This document shows, piece by piece, positions 15,338 to 23,423 of a stretch of 64,000 nt of DNA (position 1 is the first letter of the stretch; each line of letters starts with the position of its first letter). The notes beneath the pieces are model-generated. The model had not been told where the DNA came from and did no database searches. It saw nothing but the letters and a program-made list of their open reading frames with translations. A program made the position numbers and the translations under genes. This DNA is from Limosilactobacillus balticus (GTDB lineage: Bacteria; Bacillota; Bacilli; Lactobacillales; Lactobacillaceae), in NCBI RefSeq assembly GCF_014145615.1, contig NZ_JACIVH010000066.1, positions 5,001-69,000 of the forward strand. The letters run 5' to 3'.

Positions 15338-16528
15338 ATGCAAAATAGCCGATTTTATCAACGAATTTTTGTGTTGATAATTGATTCATTAGGAATTGGA
15401 GCAACTGCTGATGCCAATCGTTTTGAGAGTCTAGGGGCTGATACACTAGGTCATGTTGGGGAACATTTTCGGATGCGGTTGCAATTGCCGATTTTTCAGA
15501 AACTGGGTCTAGGAAACCTGCACCCAATTATGGGGATGCCTTCGCTTGAAAATCCTCACGCTGCTTATGGGCAAATAAGTTCAATCTCAACGGGCCTAAG
15601 TGATCGTGAAAGCCAGTGGGAGATGATGGGCTTGGCAACGACCGCTGAACCTGACATTTTTATTGATGGTGTGCCGTTGGAAATAGCGACTGCTTTTGCG
15701 AACAAAGCCATGCGCCCGCTTTTAAGTAATTCGCTACTGAATACTCAGACGGTATTGAAAGATTACGGCCTTGAGCAATTGGCAACAGGTGGTCTGTTAT
15801 TAGCAACGGCTAGTTCTTCGAGTGTTTGGCTAATTGCACATGAACATACTATTTCGGTTGCCGAATTAAAAGAAGATTGTCAGATTTTGCGAACAATGCT
15901 CGATAACTCTCCGTATACTATTGAAAATGTAAATGGCCTTCTTTTTAGTGGCAACCGGCCGACTAATTTTTATCCCCAAGAACTTTATAAGTTTCCCTTA
16001 GCTCCACCAAGTCCAACAGTTATTGATTGTCTCCTGAAAGAAGGCTATGCGGTAAAATTAATCGGAAAAAGTGCCCAGTTCTTTGATTTAGCTCGTAAAG
16101 AAATAATTGGGAATAATAAGGAGAGTTTTGTTCAGCTACAAGAGCTAATCGACAAAAGATTTACAGGTGTTTGTATAGCAGAAGTAGGAGAGATGGAGCA
16201 ATTTGGTAAAGCGCGTAATCCTGAAGGCTTTGGAACGGAATTAATGCGGATTGATCACGAACTTACAAAAGTCATCGATAAACTGCAAAATGATGATTTA
16301 CTGATTGTGACGGGGAACTTCGGGAATGATCCTACTTATCCTGGTGAAAAACATACGCGTGAATACGTACCGTTGCTTGTAACATCTCCGCATCTTAAGC
16401 AAAATATTTCTCTTGGTGGCAAAAGTTTTAGCGATATTGGGGCAACAATTCTTGATAATTATGATTTGGGAGATAAGTTGCCAGTTGGTAATAGTTTTTT
16501 AAGAGAATTATTTTCTGCATATCAATAA
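15338..16528 (+). CDS. Phosphopentomutase-like protein lacking catalytic metal ligands
   Basis: 396 residues, colinear with DeoB from IIDSLGIGATADA through GADTLGH, the cap domain and HTREYVP. In true phosphopentomutase the two manganese ions are held by Asp and His residues in DS.GIGA, DFD...GHRRD, ADHG and DHTRE. Here only Asp16 and His339 remain. GHRRD reads GKARN (Lys291), ADHG reads GNFG (Asn327, Phe328), and the DFD aspartate is lost. The phospho-acceptor loop KDTTTGHWE is SDRESQWE. It is probably a non-catalytic or re-purposed member of the alkaline-phosphatase fold. It stands alone, not in a deo operon. Confidence 0.8.
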   Translation: MQNSRFYQRIFVLIIDSLGIGATADANRFESLGADTLGHVGEHFRMRLQLPIFQKLGLGNLHPIMGMPSLENPHAAYGQISSISTGLSDRESQWEMMGLATTAEPDIFIDGVPLEIATAFANKAMRPLLSNSLLNTQTVLKDYGLEQLATGGLLLATASSSSVWLIAHEHTISVAELKEDCQILRTMLDNSPYTIENVNGLLFSGNRPTNFYPQELYKFPLAPPSPTVIDCLLKEGYAVKLIGKSAQFFDLARKEIIGNNKESFVQLQELIDKRFTGVCIAEVGEMEQFGKARNPEGFGTELMRIDHELTKVIDKLQNDDLLIVTGNFGNDPTYPGEKHTREYVPLLVTSPHLKQNISLGGKSFSDIGATILDNYDLGDKLPVGNSFLRELFSAYQ

Positions 16529-16566
16529 AAGAGGATGGAAAAATTCTGATTTTCCATCCTCTTTTA
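16527..16566. terminator. Terminator after the phosphopentomutase-like gene
   Basis: AAAAGAGGATGGAAAA pairs perfectly with TTTTCCATCCTCTTTT. Confidence 0.9.
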
Positions 16567-16572
16567 TCTATT

Positions 16573-16704
16573 TTAACGATGAAATTTATAGTAAATAGCA
16601 ATTCCCATAATCAAAAGAAGGACAAGGGCAGCAAGACGTGGGTTTGTTTTAAATAATTCGTGCATTGCATGAATTTGTCCAATACCAAGGGGAAGAGTAA
16701 ACAT
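16573..16704 (-). CDS. Small single-span membrane protein (43 aa)
   Basis: AAAGGGTG precedes ATG 16704. The product begins MFTLPLGIGQIHAMHELF, has one hydrophobic helix (PRLAALVLLLIMGIAIYY) and ends KFHR. It resembles the small putative membrane proteins common in lactobacilli. No family function can be given. It lies 34 bases downstream of the SDR gene and may be co-transcribed with it. Confidence 0.55.
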   Translation of the reverse strand: MFTLPLGIGQIHAMHELFKTNPRLAALVLLLIMGIAIYYKFHR

Positions 16705-16738
16705 AGAAAAGACACCCTTTCAAAATTTACTTAAGCGC

Positions 16739-17593
16739 TTAGTAGTTTTTTATAAGGAATTCTTTCATATCTGTTGGTTGATGTCCAGTGATATGCGCAA
16801 AATCGTCAGTAACGCGGTTCATCAAGCCCATTGCAGCTGCTTGGTACATAGAAGCAAGTTCGTTTCCGTCACCCTCAGCAGCGTAAATTTCAGCAAATTT
16901 TTTTATAGTAACAGGGTCATAGCCGATTCTTTCACCCGTAACATTAGTCATAATATAGCTAAGTTCTGGCATTGTATAATTCTTGCTCATGGTAAGGAGA
17001 TAATTTTGACCCTTATCTCGCAAGTATGGTTTGACTGCTACCTTGGCGATAGCTTCAGCACTATCTTGACGGGAAATAAAACTCATTGCCTGGTCACCGA
17101 CTGGGTAAATGATGTTGTGTCGTTCGATTAATTCTGGAAGGTAAGGAACGAGTGGGTCAGCATATAGCGAATTTTTAACAACAGCATATTTAAGGCCGGA
17201 ACTGGCAAGCCGGGCAGGTAAGTATGCGTAGTAACCAGCCATTTGGAATGGGTTATTATATTGATCTGCAATAAAACTAACATCAACCAAATTATGAACA
17301 TCGGCCTTAAACATTGCGGTTAATGAGTTTTCAAATTCATCAATTCGATCCTTAACTAAGTAGGTGATGCTTGGAATGTAGATAACAACATCGATTCCGC
17401 TAAAAGCTGCCGTCATCTTAGCGACGTCATGATAGTCAATTGCGGCAATTTCATATCCGGCATCTTTGAATTGGGAAGCTTTGGCAGGATTGTGAACGCC
17501 GACGCGGATGTTATCTGGAGATGTAAGTTTGCTTAATTGCTTAACAACGTGTTGACCAAGGTGCCCGGTTGCACCAGTAACCATATACTTCAT
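16739..17593 (-). CDS. NmrA/SDR-type NAD(P)-binding oxidoreductase
   Basis: 284 residues with an N-terminal Rossmann motif TGATGHLGQHVVKQL. Residues around GVHNPAKASQF fit NADP selection, as in the QOR2/NmrA atypical short-chain dehydrogenases. Such proteins act as NADPH-dependent quinone reductases or redox sensors. It follows directly behind the Rrf2 regulator (two bases between them), so the regulator very likely controls it. Confidence 0.85.
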   Translation of the reverse strand: MKYMVTGATGHLGQHVVKQLSKLTSPDNIRVGVHNPAKASQFKDAGYEIAAIDYHDVAKMTAAFSGIDVVIYIPSITYLVKDRIDEFENSLTAMFKADVHNLVDVSFIADQYNNPFQMAGYYAYLPARLASSGLKYAVVKNSLYADPLVPYLPELIERHNIIYPVGDQAMSFISRQDSAEAIAKVAVKPYLRDKGQNYLLTMSKNYTMPELSYIMTNVTGERIGYDPVTIKKFAEIYAAEGDGNELASMYQAAAMGLMNRVTDDFAHITGHQPTDMKEFLIKNY

Positions 17594-17595
17594 TA

Positions 17596-18051
17596 TTAGT
17601 TCCTTCTTTCTTTTTCAGCATCTTTTATTGCCTGTTTAACACGAATAGTGTCGATTACATCTTGTAAACTGATTCTTGCAAGTTTAGCTTTCGCCGCTAT
17701 TTCTGCTTGCTGGTAAAATCCGTTAAGTGTCTCTTGAATATTTCCGCCAACGATGCATTGTGGATTTGTTCGTTCATCAATCGTAAATAGATGAGCATCC
17801 CCTTCGATCGCAAGAAAAACATCATAGAGTGAGATGCTTTCGGGTGATTTTGCAAGCACTGGATCTGCTGCCCCGTGGACCGTGTTGATTAATCCCGCTT
17901 TATTGAGCGCACTCATCAAACGTCGGACGACAACTGGTGAAGTTTCAATGCTGCTAGCGATATTACTACTTGTTAACGGAATAATTCCTTGATAAATATT
18001 AATGAAAGCAAGGATATGGATGCTATCACTAAAACGAGTTGAAATTTTCAT
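17596..18051 (-). CDS. Rrf2-family transcriptional regulator
   Basis: 151 residues with the Rrf2 winged helix (SSNIASSIETSPVVVRRLMSALNKAGLI) and the dimerisation helix at the C-terminus. Only one Cys is present (Cys in NPQCIVGG), so an iron-sulfur cluster with three Cys ligands is not possible. It is first gene of a two-gene operon with the NmrA-type reductase. An inverted repeat at 18083-18094 lies in its promoter. Rrf2 proteins of this kind often respond to oxidants or electrophiles; the signal here is unknown. Confidence 0.88.
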   Translation of the reverse strand: MKISTRFSDSIHILAFINIYQGIIPLTSSNIASSIETSPVVVRRLMSALNKAGLINTVHGAADPVLAKSPESISLYDVFLAIEGDAHLFTIDERTNPQCIVGGNIQETLNGFYQQAEIAAKAKLARISLQDVIDTIRVKQAIKDAEKERRN

Positions 18052-18082
18052 ATTATCATTCCTTTAATTGTGATTGTAATTT

Positions 18083-18094
18083 ATGTAGTTACAT
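18083..18094. promoter_or_regulatory. Candidate Rrf2 operator
   Basis: Perfect inverted repeat ATGTAGTTACAT. On the minus strand it lies between TTGACA (-35) and TACAAT (-10) of the Rrf2 promoter, a classical autoregulation position. Confidence 0.5.
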
Positions 18095-18123
18095 GATGTC
18101 AAGAGATTAAATTTTATGTTGCC

Positions 18124-18152
18124 TTGACAATTGTTTTTCTGGGATATAGTAT
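18124..18152 (+). promoter_or_regulatory. Promoter of the compatible-solute ABC operon
   Basis: TTGACA at 18124 and TAGTAT at 18147 are separated by 17 bases. The start codon follows at 18200 with AAGGAG in front. Confidence 0.7.
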
Positions 18153-18199
18153 TAGCTTATTGATTGAAACTTTTTGAGTTACAAGTAAGGAGAAAATAA

Positions 18200-19099
18200 A
18201 TGAGATTTAAGAAAATCGTTGCTCTTTCATTATTAAGCATTGCTGGTTTACTAGCAGGGACTATTATGCCGGCGGTAGCAAGTGCTGCTAGCAATAAACC
18301 AATTATTGTGGGGTCAAAAAACGTCTCAGAAAGTAAGACTGTCAGTGAAATTTACGCGCTTGCGCTTGAGCATGAAGGATATAAGGTTACTCGGAAACCC
18401 AATATTTCAAATAATGTAATTTTTAGTGCAACGCAAAAAGGCGAAGTTGACGTTTATCCTGATTATACGGGAACAATCGTGGAAGCATATCTCAAAAAGA
18501 AGGGGACTGGCAAGAGTGCTAGTCAAATGGCTAAGCTAGCACACGATGGTATTCAAAAAGACGGCTTAACGACATTTAAATACGCACCAGGTGATAATCG
18601 TCAAGGTGTCGCAATGCCAACTAAGGATGCGAAGAAGTACCACATTACTAATTTAAGTGAACTACAAAAGAATGCAAAGAAGATTAACTTTGCTTCACAG
18701 GGTGAGTTCGAAAAACGTGCTGATGCCCTTCCAGAAATGAATAAAGTTTATGGTAAGTTTGATTTTAAGTCAATTAAGGACTATGACGTAAATTTACTCT
18801 ATAAGATTATGGAACAAGGAAAAGCTCAAGCAGCCCCGGTTTCAACAACTGATGGTCAATTAGCAACTAGTAAGTTTACTTTACTAAAGGATAATAAGAA
18901 TATTTGGCCACCATATAATTTAGTTCCAGTCGTAAATAAAAAAGCTGCCAAAAGTCATCCCAAAATGGAGCAAGCCTTAAATAAGGTTGATGCGAAGTTA
19001 ACAACTAAGCAATTAACAGATTTAAATAAAAAAGTTAATGTCGACGGGCAGAATTATAAGACTGTGGCTAAAAATTGGTATAATCAAAATATAAAATAA
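18200..19099 (+). CDS. opuCC: Osmoprotectant ABC transporter, substrate-binding protein
   Basis: 299 residues: signal peptide with an AxA-type cleavage region (AVASAAS at about residue 25-31) and no lipobox Cys, then an OpuAC/ProX-type domain (IIVGSKNVSESKTVSEIYA, DVYPDYTGTIVEAYL). It binds glycine betaine, carnitine or choline for uptake. It heads a four-gene operon: binding protein, permease, ATPase, permease. A long hairpin separates it from the next gene, which may raise its relative dose. Confidence 0.88.
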   Translation: MRFKKIVALSLLSIAGLLAGTIMPAVASAASNKPIIVGSKNVSESKTVSEIYALALEHEGYKVTRKPNISNNVIFSATQKGEVDVYPDYTGTIVEAYLKKKGTGKSASQMAKLAHDGIQKDGLTTFKYAPGDNRQGVAMPTKDAKKYHITNLSELQKNAKKINFASQGEFEKRADALPEMNKVYGKFDFKSIKDYDVNLLYKIMEQGKAQAAPVSTTDGQLATSKFTLLKDNKNIWPPYNLVPVVNKKAAKSHPKMEQALNKVDAKLTTKQLTDLNKKVNVDGQNYKTVAKNWYNQNIK

Positions 19100-19107
19100 G
19101 TGCCAAA

Positions 19108-19146
19108 GGGGCAGATAACTAGTTTTTATTGCTAGGTATTTGCTCC
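19108..19146 (+). terminator. Intercistronic stem-loop within the opuC-type operon
   Basis: Arms at 19108-19122 and 19132-19146 pair over about 14 of 15 positions (with two G-U pairs) around a nine-base T-rich loop. There is only a short T stretch after it, so partial termination or RNA stabilisation of the binding-protein message is more likely than full termination. Confidence 0.5.
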
Positions 19147-19178
19147 TTCGTTATAGGCAATAAATAGGGAGTGGTAGC

Positions 19179-19829
19179 TTGCTAGGGCAAATAATTCAAT
19201 ATTTTCAAACAAATAGCGGACAATATTGGCAATATGTTGGTCAGCATATTGTTCTGACTGTCGTAACGCTTGTGATTTCAATGATCATTGCACTGCCATT
19301 AGGATATATTGGTTCGCAAATTAAACCGGTTGCTCAATTTTGTGTGATGTTTGCGCAACTGTTACGGATCATTCCTAGTTTGGCATTACTGTTCTTATTA
19401 ATTCCATTTATTGGAACGGGGGTTGTCCCTGCGTTAATTGCTTTAATTGTTTTAGCGCTTCCGCCGTTGCTAATCAATACAATTCTTGGCTTTAATGAAG
19501 TGAGCCCACTGTATAAGGAAGTTGGGATAGCCCTAGGGATGGATCAGCGTCAATTACGCCGACAAATAGAAATTCCCCTTGCATTGCCCTATATTTTAAA
19601 CGGAATAAAACTAGCATTGGTTGAAATCATTGCCAGTGCAACTTTAGCGACTTATATTGGTGCTGGTGGATTGGGAACTCTAATATTTACTGGCTTAGGC
19701 TTATACGATATGAGTTATGTGGTGATTGGCGCAGTAAGTGTTGCTATTTTATCTTTGCTAGCAATGATTAGCTTTGATTTTTTAATTAGAAAGGTACAAA
19801 AGCATGACAGAACCAATTATTCAATTTAA
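19179..19829 (+). CDS. Osmoprotectant ABC transporter, permease
   Basis: 216 residues starting at TTG 19179 (AGGGAGTGG in front). Five or six membrane segments and the EAA loop (EVGIALGMDQRQLRRQIEIPLALPYILNG) identify a ProW/OpuCB permease. It overlaps the ATPase gene by 26 bases. Confidence 0.85.
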   Translation: MLGQIIQYFQTNSGQYWQYVGQHIVLTVVTLVISMIIALPLGYIGSQIKPVAQFCVMFAQLLRIIPSLALLFLLIPFIGTGVVPALIALIVLALPPLLINTILGFNEVSPLYKEVGIALGMDQRQLRRQIEIPLALPYILNGIKLALVEIIASATLATYIGAGGLGTLIFTGLGLYDMSYVVIGAVSVAILSLLAMISFDFLIRKVQKHDRTNYSI

Positions 19830-20574
19830 GCATGTTGAGAAGCGTTTTAACGATCAAACGGTGATTTCTGATCTTAATTTTACGGTCAACAAGGGTGAAT
19901 TTATAACGATTCTTGGCTCATCTGGTTCAGGAAAAACTACTACCTTAAAAATGATCAATGGACTAATAACGCCAAGTGCGGGTGAGATATTAATTGATGG
20001 ACAAAACCTTCGGGACCTTGATCTTGTAAAATTGCGGCGGCACATGGGGTACGTTGTCCAACAGATAGGATTATTTCCGCATATGACGATTGGTCAAAAT
20101 ATTGCAGTTGTGCCCAAAATGCTGCATTGGGATAAGAGAAAGATTAATAACCGTGTTACCGAATTACTAAGTCTTGTTCAACTAAACCCCACTGAATATA
20201 TAAATCGGTATCCCCAACAATTATCTGGTGGTCAGCAACAGCGAGTGGGAGTGGCAAGGGCCTTAGCGACTAATCCGCCGTATGTGTTGTTTGATGAACC
20301 CTTTGGCGCGCTGGATGCCTTAACGAGAATGGAATTGCAACGAGAAGTAAAAAAGATTCATGAATCATTAGCAGAAAAGACTTTTATGTTTGTAACTCAT
20401 GATATTAACGAGGCCTTATTTTTGGGACAACGAGTAATGATCATGCATGAAGGACGCATCGTTCAATTTGCTACGCCGGAAGAAATTGTTCACCATCCAG
20501 CAACTGAATTTGTTAAGCAGCTTTTAGGAACGATTCGCCAAAACCAAGATTTGTGGAGGCAACAATATGACTGA
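19804..20574 (+). CDS. opuCA: Osmoprotectant ABC transporter, ATP-binding subunit
   Basis: 256 residues: Walker A GSSGSGKTT, signature LSGGQQQRVGVARAL, Walker B YVLFDEPFGALD and switch His in VTHDINEA. It ends soon after the ABC domain, without the C-terminal CBS pair found in longer OpuCA and OpuAA proteins, so ionic-strength sensing through CBS domains is absent in this subunit. Overlaps the second permease gene by 8 bases. Confidence 0.88.
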   Translation: MTEPIIQFKHVEKRFNDQTVISDLNFTVNKGEFITILGSSGSGKTTTLKMINGLITPSAGEILIDGQNLRDLDLVKLRRHMGYVVQQIGLFPHMTIGQNIAVVPKMLHWDKRKINNRVTELLSLVQLNPTEYINRYPQQLSGGQQQRVGVARALATNPPYVLFDEPFGALDALTRMELQREVKKIHESLAEKTFMFVTHDINEALFLGQRVMIMHEGRIVQFATPEEIVHHPATEFVKQLLGTIRQNQDLWRQQYD

Positions 20575-21205
20575 GTATTGGACTGAGAATTGGCCGATAA
20601 TGCTTGATGATATGCGGCAACATGCAACGATGGTTCTTTCTTCATTAACAATTGCTTTAGTGATTGCAGTTATAATAATCTTATTGTTTTTGCGCCGTGA
20701 AAAGTGGCTTAACAGTTTGATCTATTTCTTTTCGCTCTTATATTCGATTCCAAGTTTTGCATTTTTTGCCTTACTCTTACCAATTTCTGGGTTAGGGATG
20801 AAGACGGCAATTATTGTTTTAACAATCTACTCTGAATATGTTTTATTGCGTTCCTTCATTACGGGAATTCGTGGTGTTGATCCACAATTAATCGAAGTTG
20901 GTGTTGGGATGGGGATGACATCTCGACAGGTTTTTTGCCAAATTCAATTGCCATTAGCATTACCAGCAATTTTTAGTGGAATCCAAGTGGCACTAGCTTC
21001 GACAATGGCAATGGCAACTATTGCGGCAACGATCAATGCCGGTGGGCTTGGTCAATTATTGTTTGAAGGACTACAGGGGCAACAGGTAGTGCCAATTTTG
21101 TGGGGAACAGTTTTGACAATGGCTTTAACGTTAGTGTGTGCAGGAATTGTTCAATTGATTTCGTGGACATTGTTGCATCGATGGAAAGGAGTATTAAATA
21201 ACTGA
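20567..21205 (+). CDS. Osmoprotectant ABC transporter, second permease
   Basis: 212 residues with the same fold as the first permease and the EAA loop (EVGVGMGMTSRQVFCQIQLPLALPAIFSG). It completes the heteromeric membrane channel. Confidence 0.85.
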   Translation: MTEYWTENWPIMLDDMRQHATMVLSSLTIALVIAVIIILLFLRREKWLNSLIYFFSLLYSIPSFAFFALLLPISGLGMKTAIIVLTIYSEYVLLRSFITGIRGVDPQLIEVGVGMGMTSRQVFCQIQLPLALPAIFSGIQVALASTMAMATIAATINAGGLGQLLFEGLQGQQVVPILWGTVLTMALTLVCAGIVQLISWTLLHRWKGVLNN

Positions 21206-21276
21206 GCAAGAAATTAGTAGTATTCACTGAGAATTCGTATAATCAAAATAGATAACGAAAACGAGGAGGGTGCTAA

Positions 21277-21705
21277 ATGGATAAAAATGAATTAAAGAAA
21301 TTAACGCCAATGCAATATGCCGTGACTCAAATGGGGGTTACTGAAAAACCATATAGTGGTAAATATGATCGATTTGATGAACCAGGCATTTATGTTGATG
21401 TTGTTAGTGGTGAACCATTATTTTCATCATTAGATAAATACGATGCAGGGTGCGGCTGGCCAGCATTTACTAAACCGATTAAGAAGCGTGTTCTTACAGA
21501 AAAACGCGATCAATCATTTGGAATAGAGCGGACCGAGGTAAGAAGTAAGGAAGCTGATTCGCATCTCGGGCATGTCTTTAATGACGGTCCAACTGATCGC
21601 GGAGGATTGCGCTACTGCATTAATTCAGCAGCTTTGCAGTTTATTCCAGTTGATAAATTGCAAAAAGAAGGCTACGGAGAATATCTAAATTTGTTTGATA
21701 AATAG
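21277..21705 (+). CDS. msrB: Peptide-methionine (R)-S-oxide reductase MsrB
   Basis: 142 residues. Signature parts are [28 protein letters not shown] and the catalytic Cys in [11 protein letters not shown]. The paired CxxC zinc motifs of some MsrB proteins are absent. It reduces R-methionine sulfoxide in proteins. It has GAGGAGGG in front and a terminator behind; the promoter lies in the 70 bases after the ABC operon. Confidence 0.95.
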   Translation: MDKNELKKLTPMQYAVTQMGVTEKPYSGKYDRFDEPGIYVDVVSGEPLFSSLDKYDAGCGWPAFTKPIKKRVLTEKRDQSFGIERTEVRSKEADSHLGHVFNDGPTDRGGLRYCINSAALQFIPVDKLQKEGYGEYLNLFDK

Positions 21706-21746
21706 AAAAATGAGGATGGAAGAAAATTTCTCCTATCCTCATTTTT
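21706..21746. terminator. Terminator after msrB
   Basis: AAAAATGAGGATGGA pairs with TCCTATCCTCATTTTT apart from one mismatch. Confidence 0.85.
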
Positions 21747-21759
21747 CGTTTTAAAGTTT

Positions 21760-22026
21760 ATTTTTCTTCTAAATATGGCATCATAAAGTTCAGGGTGACC
21801 ACCTAATAAACGATTAGCATAATAGGCGACTAAAGTAATTAATGTCATACGCAGCCATTGAAATTATAATGACATTGACATAACAACTGGCTGGGATTAT
21901 TCCCATATGGATAAGGATGGTTCCAGTCAATGCCCCGATAACTGTTCCTAAAACGAATAATGGCATGAAAATACCACCTGGGACAGTAGCACCAGTGCCA
22001 CCGAAACGAAGGATGAAATAAACTAA
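21760..22026 (-). pseudogene. Decayed ClC chloride channel fragment
   Basis: On the minus strand one frame reads VYFILRFGGTGATVPGGIFM and continues to ISMAAYD. It matches the GxFxP region of the intact ClC gene at 35564-36898 (VPGGIFMPILVLGS, CYLNFVVISMAAYF). After MAAYD the reading jumps, with a frame change, to ITLVAYYANRLLGGHPELYD, which corresponds to the extreme C-terminus of the intact gene. The N-terminal two thirds and an internal part are gone. Confidence 0.7.
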
Positions 22027-22133
22027 TAAAATCTATGCTGGTGTTTACCATCCACAAATAAACTTATAATTGAAGCTAATAAAATTACGGAAAAACTTAC
22101 AACAGCGATTACGTTACTCAATAATGACATCAT
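22023..22133 (-). CDS. Small hydrophobic membrane peptide (36 aa), second copy
   Basis: GAAAGGGTG precedes ATGATG. The product starts MMSLLSNVIAVVSF like the 30-residue peptide at 2854-2946, with one membrane helix and a tail VDGKHQHRFY. The stop lies at the edge of the decayed ClC gene, so the C-terminal tail may have been altered when the deletion occurred. A TATAAT box (22181-22186, minus strand) and an exact cre consensus match (22159-22173) lie upstream. Function is unknown; type I toxin-like. Confidence 0.55.
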   Translation of the reverse strand: MMSLLSNVIAVVSFSVILLASIISLFVDGKHQHRFY

Positions 22134-22158
22134 GGTAAACACCCTTTCTTAATAAAAT

Positions 22159-22173
22159 TGACATCGCTTTCAT
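22159..22173 (-). promoter_or_regulatory. cre (CcpA) site before the 36-aa peptide
   Basis: ATGAAAGCGATGTCA on the minus strand fits the consensus WTGNAANCGNWNNCW at every position. It lies just downstream of the -10 box, where bound CcpA would block transcription. Confidence 0.55.
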
Positions 22174-22259
22174 CAACTACATTATAACATTAGTTAGCTA
22201 GAATTGATTAAAAAGCATCTCTTATTTTACTAATTAAAGTGTTTATTTAAACATCTTGT

Positions 22260-23405
22260 TTATTCTTTGAAAAAGTCGCGAATAATTTGCTTGTAAGCCT
22301 TAATTGTAGCAACGTAACTAGAAATGGTTGTATATTCATCAGTTTGATGAGCAACGTTCCAATCGTCACATCCTAAGATTACAACTGGAAGGTCAGGACG
22401 ATTTAATGTAAATACACTTGCATCAGTTGCACCATTGATAATATCAAGCTTGGTATCATTTGGATAGTTTCGCTGGGCGGCATTGAGGGCAATTTGGATA
22501 AAATCATTGTTAGGTTCTGTGGCAATTGGATAGAAATCCTGAATAATTTTTAGTTCTAATTGGAAGGGAGTTGTGTGATTGATATATTCAAGCACATCGT
22601 TTAATCGATCTGTGACTTTAATATTATTAAATGCTGCCGTAGGACGGATATTTCCTTGCAAACTAGCACTGTCGGGGATGGTATTAACTTGCGATCCACC
22701 GTCGATAACGGTAATGCTATGTTGGACTTTTCCGAGGTATTGATCATCTTTGGTGTTATCAAAAAGATGTTTTTCTTCTTCGATAAACTTTAGCAGCCCT
22801 TCAATTGCATTAATACCATTTTGCGGGTGAGAACTATGGCAAGATTTTCCATAACTGGTAACGCGGTAATTCATACTCCCCGAGTGAGCAAAAATCACAT
22901 TACCGCCAGTTGGCTCGCCGACTAATAATGCATCAAGGTCATCGGCAATCCCTTGCTTTTGTAAACGATAAGCTCCAGGAGTACCAAGTTCTTCTCCAGC
23001 AGTAGCGATAAATCTAACCGTTCCTGATGGCAGTTGCCCAGCTTCTTTCAATTCGATTAATACGATAGCTTGAGCAGCCAGTCCGCTTTTCATGTCAGCT
23101 GCTCCCCGACCAAAGACATAATCACCATTAATTTCACCACCAAAGGGATCATGTTGCCAGCGGTCTGGATTAGGTACTGCCACGGTGTCTTGGTGTCCAG
23201 TGAGCCCAAGAATTTTTTTGCTTTCACCAGTCCCAATTTCCGCAATCAGGTTTGCACGACGGTCACCGAATTCATCAACTTTTGAATCGATTCCGTGATT
23301 TGCTAAAAGTTTTTGTAAGTAGTGGGCCACTTCAACTTCATTTCCGTTAACAGAATGGATTTTTATTAAATCCTGCAGTACTTTGACTTTTTCACTGACT
23401 TCCAT
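22260..23405 (-). CDS. M20-family metallopeptidase/deacylase (ArgE/DapE type)
   Basis: 381 residues with the M20 zinc ligands: GLTGHQDTVAVP (His and catalytic Asp), RGAADMKSG (bridging Asp), ATAGEELGTPG (catalytic Glu and ligand Glu) and the late His in DDWNVAHQTDE. Annotated relatives are called succinyl-diaminopimelate desuccinylase. Here it is the last gene of the Met T-box operon behind metI, so hydrolysis of an N-acyl-methionine or Met-containing peptide taken up by MetQNI is a reasonable inference. AGGAGG precedes the start. Confidence 0.85.
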   Translation of the reverse strand: MEVSEKVKVLQDLIKIHSVNGNEVEVAHYLQKLLANHGIDSKVDEFGDRRANLIAEIGTGESKKILGLTGHQDTVAVPNPDRWQHDPFGGEINGDYVFGRGAADMKSGLAAQAIVLIELKEAGQLPSGTVRFIATAGEELGTPGAYRLQKQGIADDLDALLVGEPTGGNVIFAHSGSMNYRVTSYGKSCHSSHPQNGINAIEGLLKFIEEEKHLFDNTKDDQYLGKVQHSITVIDGGSQVNTIPDSASLQGNIRPTAAFNNIKVTDRLNDVLEYINHTTPFQLELKIIQDFYPIATEPNNDFIQIALNAAQRNYPNDTKLDIINGATDASVFTLNRPDLPVVILGCDDWNVAHQTDEYTTISSYVATIKAYKQIIRDFFKE

Positions 23406-23423
23406 AGTGATCCCTCCTATATG

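Noticed and set aside
21845-22057. 70-residue protein at 21845-22057
   Set aside because: It is an off-frame reading of the ClC remnant; the frame with ClC similarity is a different one.
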